A stretch of DNA of 64,000 bases from Sorex araneus (taxonomy: Eukaryota > Chordata > Mammalia > Eulipotyphla > Soricidae): contig NC_073302.1 of the NCBI RefSeq assembly GCF_027595985.1, forward strand, positions 11,118,390 to 11,182,389, read 5' to 3'. The notes under the pieces are model-generated. The model searched no databases. It worked only from the letters and a program-made list of their open reading frames with translations, and had not been told where the DNA came from. Shown in pieces: positions 12,301-19,420 of the stretch (the first letter of the stretch is position 1; each line of letters opens with the position of its first letter). A program made the translations under genes and the position numbers.

Positions 12301-14300
12301 CCACCAGTCTGGGAAAAGCACAGGTAGTGATTCTTCTCCTGGGATTCCCCAGGCCTAACCCCGCCGCCCCCCAGCCCATCCACATTACCTTTGGTGCCCA
12401 TGGGCGTGGGGCAGTCCTGGGGCACAGAGGGCAGGATGCGGGTGTAATAGCTCACGTTGGAGAAGGACTCCCAGCTGATGTAGTCGTGCGCTGAGTTGTA
12501 GGTGGGGGGGCTGGGGATGAGGTTGGAGCGCGCTGCAGAGGGCAAAGAGAAGAAGGATGGCATCAGGCTGCCGCCCGCTCCCCGTTCCTGCCTCCCTGAC
12601 CTGCCATCACTGTCTTCCCCACCCGCCGGGCGCCCTTCTCCGATGCCACACAGGCACTGCAAACACCCCTCGGGATTTCTGGCTCCTCCCCGGGCTGGAA
12701 GGTGCACCCCCCTCCCCCCTGAACCCACCTGTCAGGACCAGGCGCATGAGCAAGTCCCGGATGAAGGTGGCGTTGACCAACTCCCAGAACCAGCGCCCAT
12801 GGGTCAGCAGGAAGTGGACGAAAGAAGGGCCAGGCCGCAGTGCTTCCCGAAACCAGGTCCAGAGCTCGGCTGCAGGCAACGGGGAGACACCCAAGTCACC
12901 AGCACCCCCCCAAAGAGGGGCAAAGGGGACGAGGGCCGGGGCGAGCATGAAGACGGAAGGATGGCATGTGGCCAAATCAGTGGGAGTGGGCTGGCATTGG
13001 GGGCAGGGTGGGGGTGAAAACGGATGCTGGGCCAGGCTATGGGGTCCAGGCCAGGGAGGTGATAGGTGTGGACGTCAGGGGGGCTGAGGGGGCAACTCAC
13101 GGACGGTGCAGTTGGGGCCCGAGAAGCCCGTGCGGGTGCAGTCACACTGGTAGCCGTCCTGGCCCACTCGCACGCAGACCCCCTGGTGCTGGCAGGGGTA
13201 GTAACAGCAGGGGTTCACTGTGGGCGAGAGGGGGCACTGTGAGGCCCGGGCTCCTTCCCGCTGCCTCCAGCTGGGGGAGAACCCGCAGAGCCCACTCTCT
13301 GCACCCCATGGGAAGGCCCCCTCCCTCGACGCCCCCACCAGAGGGACTGGGGGGAGGACCAGCCCGAGCCCTGACCTCGAAGCCGGGCGAGGCAGTGGCT
13401 GGCAAGATGCTGCAGCCACGCACGGCTCCTGGGCTCCCCGCCTGCCAAGCCAGAGGCCAGCACGGGGTTTGGGGGTTCAGGACAGGGTCAGGGCCGCAGA
13501 GGGTGAGGGTCCTTCAGACCCCCAAGCTCCAAGTAGGAAGCTGAGACTGCCACCACCCCTCTCTGCAGAGGTGGAAGGAGCTCCACTCGTGCCTATTTGC
13601 AGGTGGGAAAACTGAGGCCCCGATTTAGGAAATGGCAAGGCCCACCCAACCACTTCCTCTTCCATTCACATCCTCCCCATTCCCACAGACCCAGCAGTCA
13701 CACCCAGGAGAGAACCTTCCAGAACCTTCTAGAACCCTGGGGACCATGTGTGATTTGGGGCAGGGCGGGGAGGGCAGGAGAGGGCATCGCTGTTGCCACG
13801 CCTGGTTCCCAGTGGGCCCAGTGTCAGGAAGGGGTCCCGGCTCTGGGCTCCTGAGGAAGGTCACGGACCCCGGGAACTGGAAAGAGGGGGTCGGAGAACC
13901 CTGTGCACGGAAATTGCCTCCTGGGCTCCGAGCCCAAGGACCACCGACCCCCTCCGACTGCTCCCAGCCTCGGGGTTCTCCTGCAGGCCCCGGGGAGGGA
14001 AACTGAGAGCGCAGGGGCCTAGCGGCTTGGCCAAGAACACAACACAGAGCCGGGGGGCCCCTTCAGACCAGCCCCGGGGCCGCCTCCCACAGGATGCACA
14101 GGCGCCGCTCTGCAAAGCCGGCTCTGGGCTCGGGGCCAGCGCCACGGGTGCTTCTCGGCTTTGTGAAGCTGGTCGGCGGGGCCAAGAGGCCACCTTGGCA
14201 GGAGAGCCGGGCCATCACTCAGGGCGCTCAGAGGGCGTGACCCTCTCAGGTCGCCTGCTCCAGCTCTCAGCGTGGGTGGGTCGCCTGCTCCAGCTCTCAC

Positions 14301-14344
<44 letters not shown>

Positions 14345-15132
14345 AAAAGAATCATGCAAACAGGTTTTTTTTAAGCTCTGGCCACCCTGCCTGGCTCACA
14401 ATGGCCTCTTTGTGGTCCTGGAGGAACTCGGCAGACTGGGGCTGAGGGGAAGAAGGCCGGGCTCAAAGGTCTTATCAGGCTGACCCAGGCGGGCTGGCAG
14501 CAGGACCCAGGCTAGGGAGCTGGGCAGGCCTCCCCCTCCCCCAGACACAGGCCCAGAAATACCACGGGGGGGGGTAGGGGTGAGGGGGGTAGGTCGGGAA
14601 GAGGGGGCAGGACCCAGAAATACCATGGGGGTAGGGGTGGGGGTGGGGGGGGGGGGCTGGGGTAGGGCGGGAAGAGGGGGCAGGAACCTCCCTCCCACCC
14701 TCCCCACGGCTGACTCAGGCCTCTGGAACTCTCCCCCCTCAGCCCCCCTGCTCAGAATTCACCTGCCCCTGCACCCTGGCACACAGAGCCCTGCCCTGCC
14801 CTGCCCACAGGCCCGGCCAGGCCCTCTGCAGGCACCGGCGCCAGGCCCAGCCCTGCCCTGGGCCCCGTTCCCTTCTCCAACCTCAGGAGACTCTCCCCGG
14901 GGGTTCTTATGCTGCTGCCGAAGCATCCCTCAGCCCTAACGCTGGAAGTTCTCCCTCCCTTCCCCGGGTAGCTGGTGCCCCCCCCGAAATTCCCCTGATC
15001 CCCCCTGACTCCCCATCCCCCCCGCCCCGCTCATCACACATGCCTGTACCAAAAAGCCTCCTCCAGGCTCTGACAATTGCAACTGCTCCTCTCCCCCAGA
15101 ACCCCAGTGAGGGACCACACTGTCGCTCCTTC

Positions 15133-15192
<60 letters not shown>

Positions 15193-15981
15193 CACACACG
15201 TGTGCATGGCACCCCAGAATGAAACACACCCTTGTGGAGTTCATCAAATGAACCCGGGGAACGAGGCGGCCCCAGCTTGGCCACAGAGAACCTCACCTTC
15301 CTGGAGTGGCTCCCATGTTTCCTTTTGGGGTCCCAGAAGGCGCCCCCGGGGACACAGACCCCACTTCTGCCCCCACCCCTCTCCTGTCCAGGGCCTGTTT
15401 GCAGAGGGAGAGACAGACACACCCCACCCTTCCAGCCCGCGGTCCAACTCTCTCCCTCCTCCGTGATCTTTCCATAAACACCGGCTGCCCCTGGGCAGGA
15501 AAGTTCTCCCCAACCAGCAAGGCAGGGTGGCAGCACGCAGGGGGAGAAGAGCCAACAAGCACGGCTCGGGGAGCTGGGGGCCGAGAGGACCCCTCGCCGG
15601 CGGCCCTGGGGCTCCTTCACCTGCTCGGCCCACCCTTGGCAGACTCCCCGGGGACAGAGGGGGTGCTCCAGCCAGCGGGCGCCCTGACAGGCAGCGGACG
15701 TGTCAGGGCTCACGGCTCGGGAGTTGCAAAGCCAACGCTGGCTGCACCCTCTCCCGCCAGTTCCGTGCCCGGCCGAGCACTCCCCTGGAGGAAGCCATCA
15801 GAAAGGAAGCTGGGAGATGCTGGGCCTGCCCCCCTCGAGCACAGGGGGGTGCGGGAGAGAAGCAGAGAGAGGGGAGAGGCCGCTCCTCCCTGGCCCCGTG
15901 TCCGTGGGCTCTGCCCTCGCCCTCTCTGGCCTCATGCTTCTGCATTTCCCAGGAAGTTCCCAGCCAAGGGCTCCCTCTCTG

Positions 15982-16076
<95 letters not shown>

Positions 16077-17273
16077 AGCCCCGGGTGGAGCCCATCTGTC
16101 GCTCTCCAACTTGGGTGCCCGGCAAGAGAACTTGGGCACTGGCCCTCAAAGGGTGCAGGGGCCGGCCTGCGGGACCGAGTGCTCCCAGCGTGTCCTAGGA
16201 CCCAGGCGCAGACGCTGCTGGTGCAGGAGTGAGAACCGCAGGTAGCGCGGGGTGGAGGGGGCTGGGGGGTGTTGGGGGGGGGACATGTTCCGTCCCTCTG
16301 GGACATGAGCGCCCTCAAGGAGCTGAGCCGAAATCCCATAAGAATAATATTTACAGAAGTTCCTGGGGCTTGGCAGCCCATGAGGGAAAAAAACAACAAG
16401 GTCCCAACCAGCCAGGCCTGGGCCAGGGCCCGACACCCACAGCTCAGCGGCAGAGCAGGCACCATCCAGCCCAGACGCCCGACAGCGACAGCGGGGACCG
16501 GGGGGAGCCCAGCGGGAGGAAGCCTCCTCCCCACCCTTAGTGCTGGGCAGGGCGTGGCGGCCCCAGGAGAGGCGGCCCCTGAGCCCTCTGCCTGTCAAGG
16601 GACTCACTCCCTCCTCGACCCAGGCCAGGGGCTGGAGGAACACTTGGCCACAAGCCTTGCCCTCCACACAGATCCCCCCTGTGACGTCCCTCGGGGGAGG
16701 GGGGCCTCCATCCTGCTCCCCAGACTAAGGACATGGCCACTGCTTTCTGGGGCACATGCTCAGCCCCTGTGGACCCCAGTTTGTTCAGAGATGAGTCTGG
16801 GAAACACAAGGACATCTGCCCTGCTGTGTCACCCCAAGTCATTCCACGATACCTCCCCCCCTTCCTGTGGGCTCCATTCCCCTCAGGCCCTAATCTGGCT
16901 CCTCCCCGGCCTTCAGATGCCCAGCCTGCCTCTCTGCTGCAGCTTCGGCTCCTGCCCCCCTGTTTCTCGCAGAGGACCCCGACATCCCGTCGAGACGGGG
17001 CTCAGAGAAACTCCCCGTCACCTCCTCCAAGAAGGCCCCCCTCTCTTCCTCCCCCCTGAGCAGGTCCACTCTGGGCAGGCCTGCACACTGAGCCTCTGTC
17101 TGCCCTGCACTCTCGTGTCCGTGGGGGACCGTGTACTGGTATACCCTCATGCCTGTGGCATGTCTGTCTCCCCTTCCGCCCTGGCGCGTCCCCCAGTTCT
17201 GTCAAAGATCAGCCTTGGGCATGTTTGCGGCTCCATTGAAACAATTTAGCCAGCAAGATATGTGGACAGGGAC

Positions 17274-17340
<67 letters not shown>

Positions 17341-17881
17341 ATCGCAGTCATCTGGGCACTAAGGAACAGACAGGAAGCTCAGCAGCTCTGGACCTGCCAG
17401 CCTGGATACCCGCTCGGAGGAAGTGCTGGACTGATCCCGGGGCTGACAAGGCGGGCGGGAAGCGGGGAGGGGTACAGCCTGCTGTGCGCTGCGGAACTGA
17501 GCCTCAGGCACGGTCTCACCCTCACCCCAGAGGGGCTGCTGACAGCACCCAGGAAGGGGGGTGTCCACAGAGGGCTCTGCACACCGTAGAGCGCTGGCCA
17601 CGGTCTTCCTGCCCATAAACCAGGTCCCGGTTCTTACCTAGAGCCCCGCCATACTCCCTCTTGCGTCTCTAAATGTCACTCCAAAATCCGTTATTGCAGC
17701 GAAATGAGAACTAACCTGACCTGCAGTGAGCGGTGTGCTCTCTCTCTGTCTCTGTCTATCTCTGTCTCTGTCTGTCTCTGTCTGTCTCTTTCTGTCTCTG
17801 TCTCTCTGTGTCTCTGTCTCTCTGTCTCTGTGTCTCTCTGTGTCTCTGTCTCTGTCTCTGTCTCTGTCTCTGTCTCTGTCT

Positions 17882-17956
<75 letters not shown>

Positions 17957-19265
17957 TCTCTCCCTCCCTCTCCCTCTCTCTTTCTCAGGTGGGACACCCA
18001 GCAGTGTGCTATACTATTAATCCAGCCCCTACCTGGCCATCCACACCCTCAATTTACTTCCTCCCACTCCTTTCCCCTCCAGTTAACAGATGGAGCCTCA
18101 GAGAGGGGTGGCCCATAGGGCAGGGGGCCGGGACACCCCCACATACACGCTCGGAAGCACTAACCTGGGGGAGAAGGAGCTGAATTCCTCCTCCCAGAGA
18201 CTTGCCCTGTGCTGGGGTCAGTGCAAGGGGAGGTGATGGATCTGCCTCTCCCTGTCATCCCAGGGGTATCTGCAAGGTGCAGGCACCCTGTGAGCAGGCC
18301 CTTGGGTTTGTCTTCCCGCGCACAGGGACAGGACAGTGGGGAGCAGCGCAGCTCTGAGCCTGAGGGGGTCTTTCCACCCGCATGCCTGGGCGCTCATTTC
18401 CACTCCCATCTCTGAGCGCGCGTTTCCACCCGCGTCTCTGAGCTTGATTACCCGCGTCTCTAAGCGCGTTTCCACCCGCATCTCTAAGCGCATTTCCACC
18501 CGCGTCTCTAACCACGTTTCCACCCGCGGCTCTGAGCGCGTTTCCACCCGCGTCTCTAAGCGCGTTTCCACCCGCGGCTCTGAGCGCGTTTCCACCCGCG
18601 TCTCTAAGCGCATTTCCACCCGCAGCTCTGACCGCGCGGTTCCACCTCCCGGGGACAGTGTCCTTCCCGGGGAGCGCTCCCCCCGGCTGGGAGTATCCAG
18701 AAAGTTCGAGCCTGGATAAAGTTTGCCCATTCCCCAGGCGGCTCTCCGGGGGTCCTGCAGCTCCCCCCTAAAGAGGCCCCCAGAGGAAACAGCCGGAGAC
18801 ACCCAGTGTCCTGGCCGGGATCTCAGGGGGCCCAGAGAGCGGGGTTTCCCTCCCCCTCGCGCCCCCTACAACCCCTCCTCTGTGCCAGCTGCTACAGCGC
18901 GGGGCGGGGGGTCTCCGAGAGCCCCCAGCGTCTCACACACAGTCCCCCGACCCCCCCCCCCCCGGCTTCGCTTCGGAGCGGAAGGGGGCAACCCGTGAGG
19001 GGAGAGGCGGTCGCGGGGGGCGGGGGGTTGGGGGAGGGCGAGGCGGCGGGCAGCGCGGGGTGGGCGGCGCGGGTTGGTGCGTACCAGGCGCCCCGAGACT
19101 CGCAGGCAGGACCCGGGTGGGCAGCAGCAGCAGCAGCAGCAGCGGAACGCGGAGCAGGAGGCTCCTCCCTGCAGAGACAGAATCGGAGGTGAGCCCGGTC
19201 CGGTCCGTCCCGGGAGGCCGGCGAGCCGCGGGGCGGCCCCGGGACCCCAACTCACCGCGGTTCAT
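1694..19265 (-). CDS. PTGS1: PTGS1, prostaglandin G/H synthase 1 (cyclooxygenase-1), exons 1-9, partial
   Basis: Heme enzyme of the ER lumen and nuclear envelope that converts arachidonate to PGG2 (cyclooxygenase site) and PGG2 to PGH2 (peroxidase site). Coding blocks are 19265-19256, 19168-19085, 13217-13101, 12869-12729, 12532-12389, 8866-8685, 8588-8505, 4785-4539 and 1980-1694: 1296 nt, 432 codons, no stop, phases matching at every junction. Residue numbers run one below the ovine numbering. Visible landmarks are a leucine-rich signal peptide, an EGF domain, membrane-binding helices (about 72-117), Arg119 (ovine R120), Gln202/His206 (Q203/H207), Tyr347 and Tyr354 (Y348/Y355), catalytic Tyr384 (Y385), heme ligand His387 (H388), and N-glycosylation sites at 67, 103, 143 and 409. 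COX-1 rather than COX-2 is shown by the signal peptide length and by close agreement with COX-1 throughout. Exons 10-11 are outside the window. Confidence 0.97.
3040..3345 (-). mobile_element. Composite 'TTTGCTCGAG' family, copy 1
   Basis: Reverse complement of the element at 37003-37290. Shared blocks are the 'ATCGATTTGCTCGAG' head, 'TTTACTCGTCCTTCCCAATG', the 'GGTAGCTTGCCAGG' repeats and the 'AGGCTATAAGATGTC' end. AT-rich DNA abuts it at 2960-3020. It is not a known protein-coding element. Confidence 0.75.
3531..3687 (-). mobile_element. Worn SOR-type SINE
   Basis: Divergent minus copy. The order 'cagACCCAGCAGTACTCAGGGG ... GAGACCATAC ... CTGGCCC' is retained, but the B box and the tail are decayed. 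Confidence 0.6.
4539..4785 (-). CDS. PTGS1: PTGS1 exon 8
   Basis: 247 bp, residues 255-336, within the catalytic domain. Starts Val-Leu-Asp-Gly-Glu-Met-Tyr-Pro-Pro and contains the conserved Trp-Leu-Arg-Glu-His-Asn-Arg-Val-Cys motif of heme peroxidases of this family. The most divergent stretch is Pro-Arg-Thr-Val-Ala-Pro-Arg-Asp-Gln, a surface loop that also varies between human and mouse. Donor GTGAGG. Confidence 0.97.
4987..5655. repeat. Long CA/CAGA satellite-like tract
   Basis: About 660 bp of ACACAC interspersed with AGACACAC units, with larger blocks (CAGACCCACACACAT and GTGCATACACACAGAC) repeating several times, so there is a higher-order structure. It produces long false reading frames on both strands. 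Confidence 0.95.
5711..5832. repeat. (TC)n followed by (TCTA)n and TCTCC
   Basis: About 55 bases of pure TC, then ATCT tetranucleotides, then CTCTC/TCCTC. It sits just after the CA tract, separated by about 55 bases. Confidence 0.95.
6415..6665 (+). mobile_element. Composite 'TTTGCTCGAG' family, short form, copy 2
   Basis: Begins 'CACTGTCGTCCCGTTG', passes 'ATCGATTTGCTCGAGC', and carries two 'GTAGCTTGCCAGGCTCT' units. It ends in sequence equal to the reverse complement of the SOR-type SINE head ('GCAAGGAAAACGCCCTACCC'). The element is therefore a composite containing an inverted tRNA-like part. Confidence 0.75.
6738..7414 (+). pseudogene. Processed retrocopy of a 3' UTR, 0.68 kb
   Basis: An AT-rich, SINE-free block ends with AATAAA at 7392-7397, about 13 bases and a poly-A run. 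It is flanked by the direct repeat AAAAAATGCAAAGGGCC at 6721-6737 and 7415-7431. Its right copy of the target site is the GGGCC head of the SINE at 7426, so the retrocopy landed in an existing SINE. No long reading frame runs along it, so it is probably all 3' UTR. The parent transcript was not identified. Confidence 0.75.
7426..7560 (+). mobile_element. SOR-type SINE, diverged, with (CAT)n tail
   Basis: Order of blocks is conserved (TAGTACAGCAAG, CTTGCCTTGCATGTGG, CATCCCATATGG), but the 3' part is rearranged. The usual poly-A tail is replaced by the trinucleotide run that follows. Confidence 0.8.
7560..7595. repeat. (CAT)n microsatellite
   Basis: About twelve CAT units directly at the 3' end of a SINE, probably grown from its tail. 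Confidence 0.95.
7702..8049 (+). mobile_element. SOR-type SINE split by a second SINE
   Basis: The left half (7702-7805) stops at 'CACCACCATAAG' and the right half resumes at about 7956 with 'ATGAGTGATTCTTGAGC'. The whole is flanked by a perfect AAAATCCATTTC duplication (7690-7701 and 8050-8061), so both halves were one insertion. Confidence 0.9.
7806..7955 (-). mobile_element. SOR-type SINE nested in another SINE
   Basis: Minus-oriented, younger-looking copy with a good B box. It lacks a long T-run, and short duplicated bases (CCATAAG / CCATGAG) flank it. Confidence 0.88.
8505..8588 (-). CDS. PTGS1: PTGS1 exon 7
   Basis: 84 bp, residues 227-254, phase 0 at both ends. Encodes Val-Asp-Leu-Gly-His-Ile-Tyr-Gly ... 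Leu-Lys-Tyr-Gln. It is separated from exon 6 by an intron of only 96 bp (8589-8684). Donor GTAGGG. Confidence 0.97.
8685..8866 (-). CDS. PTGS1: PTGS1 exon 6, distal heme side
   Basis: 182 bp, residues 166-226. Contains Phe-Phe-Ala-Gln-His-Phe-Thr-His-Gln, with Gln202 and His206 equivalent to ovine Q203 and H207 of the peroxidase distal pocket, and ends Ala-Leu-Gly-His-Gly. Acceptor CAACCAG, donor GTGAGT. Confidence 0.97.
9300..9610 (+). mobile_element. (AG)n-linked retroelement 3' end, copy 1
   Basis: An (AG)n run at 9347-9393 is followed by 'GGAGTGGGGGAGATGGG', 'GGACACTGGTGGAGGGATGG', 'CTCGAACATTGCATGAGGG' and 'ACTGTGACTCACTAATTAAA', and ends A-rich. The same order occurs at 11087, 23410 (reversed) and elsewhere. 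It looks like the 3' end of a lineage-specific LINE or a LINE-mobilised element. No reverse-transcriptase sequence is present. Confidence 0.65.
9347..9393. repeat. (GA)n microsatellite
   Basis: About 23 pure GA units inside the retroelement copy. Confidence 0.95.
9795..9970 (+). mobile_element. (AG)n-linked family, worn copy
   Basis: Retains 'GGTGGAGGGAAGG', 'ACTGGTGGTGCTGGAACACT' and an A-rich end. It lacks the AG run. Confidence 0.5.
10052..10170. repeat. GA-rich polypurine tract, left part
   Basis: About 120 bases of GGA/GAA on the + strand. It continues beyond the SINE at 10348-10450 with (GGA)n at 10382-10415, so the SINE interrupts one tract. Confidence 0.85.
10172..10347 (+). mobile_element. 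SOR-type SINE, full length
   Basis: Complete copy from GGGGCTGGAGCAATAG to the poly-A. The A box is TAGCACAGCGG (10185-10195) and the B box is GGTTCAGTTCC (10228-10238), one base change from the tRNA consensus. Such boxes drive RNA polymerase III in tRNA-derived SINEs. Confidence 0.92.
10348..10450. repeat. GGA-rich polypurine tract, right part
   Basis: Includes about eleven perfect GGA units. Continues the tract at 10052-10170. Confidence 0.9.
10800..10885 (+). mobile_element. SOR-type SINE, 5'-truncated
   Basis: Only the right half ('CAGGAGTGATTCCTGAGTGC' to poly-A) is present. Confidence 0.88.
11087..11332 (+). mobile_element. (AG)n-linked retroelement 3' end, copy 2
   Basis: An AGAGAAACAGAGAGACAGAG-type run is followed by 'AAGCACTTGCCACCGAGGCA', 'GGGCACTGGTGCTGGGAA', 'GTGTTGGAACACTGTATGAC' and 'AATCATGAACAGCTTTGTAA'. 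This is the best-preserved copy in the window. Confidence 0.7.
11350..11532 (-). mobile_element. SOR-type SINE, full length, young
   Basis: Near-consensus minus copy with a perfect 17-bp target duplication, CCATTTTTTAAAATCTT, at 11333-11349 and 11533-11549. B box GGTTCGATCCC on the minus strand. Confidence 0.95.
11575..11777 (+). mobile_element. SOR-type SINE, full length
   Basis: Near-consensus plus copy with an A-rich (AAG-containing) tail. It is only about 40 bp from the inverted copy at 11350-11532. Confidence 0.93.
11841..12022 (+). mobile_element. SOR-type SINE
   Basis: Full length, slightly diverged. A short duplication CCCAACCAG flanks it (about 11833 and 12025). Confidence 0.9.
12389..12532 (-). 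CDS. PTGS1: PTGS1 exon 5, channel-mouth Arg and start of catalytic domain
   Basis: 144 bp, residues 118-165. The split codon 118 is GCG (Ala) where human, mouse and sheep COX-1 have Val119. The next codon, Arg119, is the arginine (ovine R120) that pairs with the arachidonate or NSAID carboxylate. It continues through [10 protein letters not shown] and the Asn143-Val-Ser sequon. Donor GTAATG. Confidence 0.97.
12729..12869 (-). CDS. PTGS1: PTGS1 exon 4, membrane-binding domain
   Basis: 141 bp, residues 71-117. Encodes the amphipathic helices that insert into one leaflet of the ER membrane (Leu-Trp-Thr-Trp-Phe ... [11 protein letters not shown]) and the Asn-Ala-Thr sequon at 103. It ends Arg-Leu-Val-Leu-Thr plus one base. 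Donor GTGGGT. Confidence 0.97.
13101..13217 (-). CDS. PTGS1: PTGS1 exon 3, EGF-like domain
   Basis: 117 bp, residues 32-70. Starts Val-Asn-Pro-Cys-Cys-Tyr-Tyr-Pro-Cys and carries the EGF cysteines in the COX-1 spacing, ending Gly-Pro-Asn-Cys-Thr-Val. The Asn-Cys-Thr sequon is the site known in COX-1 as N68. The EGF module forms part of the homodimer interface. Acceptor CCCACAG, donor GTGAGT. Confidence 0.97.
14299..14342. repeat. (CA)n microsatellite
   Basis: About 21 CA units in intron 2. Confidence 0.95.
15138..15191. repeat. (GA)n microsatellite
   Basis: About 26 pure GA units in intron 2. Confidence 0.95.
15986..16072. repeat. (CT)n microsatellite
   Basis: About 43 uninterrupted CT units, the longest pure dinucleotide run of the CT type here. 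Confidence 0.95.
17275..17337. repeat. (CA)n microsatellite
   Basis: About 31 CA units in intron 2. Confidence 0.95.
17738..17986. repeat. TCTG/TC compound microsatellite
   Basis: TCTCTG and TCTG units (17738-17880) grade into pure TC (17888-17950) and then CCCTC-interrupted TC. A strong polypyrimidine tract on the + strand. Confidence 0.95.
18370..18645. repeat. CpG-rich minisatellite in intron 2
   Basis: About eleven units of roughly 23 bp, consensus 'GCGTTTCCACCCGCGTCTCT' plus 'RAGC'. Variants GTCTCTAAG and GGCTCTGAG alternate. It lies about 440 bp from exon 2 and extends CpG density outside the island. Confidence 0.9.
19085..19168 (-). CDS. PTGS1: PTGS1 exon 2, signal peptide
   Basis: 84 bp, residues 4-31. 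Encodes a hydrophobic core with seven consecutive leucines (13-19), all written CTG, then Pro-Thr-Arg-Val-Leu-Pro-Ala, a plausible signal-peptidase region. COX-1 is known to have a longer, more leucine-rich signal peptide than COX-2. The acceptor is CTCTGCAG and the donor is GTACGC, a weaker donor than the others. The last base is the first base of the Val32 codon. Confidence 0.93.
19122..19142 (-). repeat. (CTG)7 run in the PTGS1 signal peptide
   Basis: Seven perfect CTG codons (CAG on the + strand) encode Leu13-Leu19. The uniform codon use suggests expansion by slippage rather than independent selection of leucines. Confidence 0.9.
19256..19265 (-). CDS. PTGS1: PTGS1 exon 1 coding part (start codon)
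   Basis: Only ten coding bases: ATG AAC CGC G, followed by the donor GTGAGT. The start was chosen because it lies in the CpG island, has a good context (purine at -3), and joins in frame to exon 2 to give Met-Asn-Arg-Gly-Arg-Ser-Leu, matching the short first coding exon of PTGS1 in other mammals (human starts Met-Ser-Arg). Confidence 0.9.
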
Positions 19266-19420
19266 GGTGCGGGGCGCCGGATCGTGGCGCGCGGCGCTCG
19301 TTCTGCCGGCCCGGCCCGCCCCTCCGCACCCCGCCCGGCTCCACCCCGCCCGCGCGCGCGGGCCGCCGCCGCCCCCACTCACTTCCTCCCGGGGGGCCCC
19401 CGGGAGACGGTCACGGTGGC
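19266..19420 (-). promoter_or_regulatory. PTGS1 proximal promoter and 5' UTR, TATA-less
   Basis: On the minus strand, upstream of the ATG, three GC boxes of the Sp1 type are visible (19315-19322, 19329-19336, 19344-19351), with a GAGGAAGT ETS-like motif at about 19381-19388. No TATA box is seen. Sp1-driven TATA-less transcription is established for PTGS1 in other mammals. The transcription start cannot be fixed from sequence. Confidence 0.6.

Larger units (their letters stand above)
8867..12388 (-). other. PTGS1 intron 5, 3.5 kb, repeat-filled
   Basis: Almost wholly repeats: three members of the (AG)n-linked family, four full or nearly full SOR-type SINEs plus one fragment, and GA-rich tracts. 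Unique sequence remains at about 8870-9290 and 10450-10790. Confidence 0.7.
13218..19084 (-). other. PTGS1 intron 2, 5.9 kb
   Basis: The largest complete intron. It holds six simple repeats, a CpG-rich minisatellite next to exon 2, and MIR-like pieces at 13590-13625 and 13999-14050 (the 'GAAACTGAGG' core). No SOR-type SINE was found in it, unlike the other large introns. A unique AT-rich island at 16320-16390 might be regulatory, but this is weak. Confidence 0.6.
18950..19420. promoter_or_regulatory. CpG island covering PTGS1 exons 1-2
   Basis: Very GC-rich and CpG-dense, in contrast to the adjacent intron and upstream DNA. It spans exon 1, the 87-bp intron 1 and exon 2. This fits the housekeeping-type expression of COX-1. 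Edges are approximate. Confidence 0.8.
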
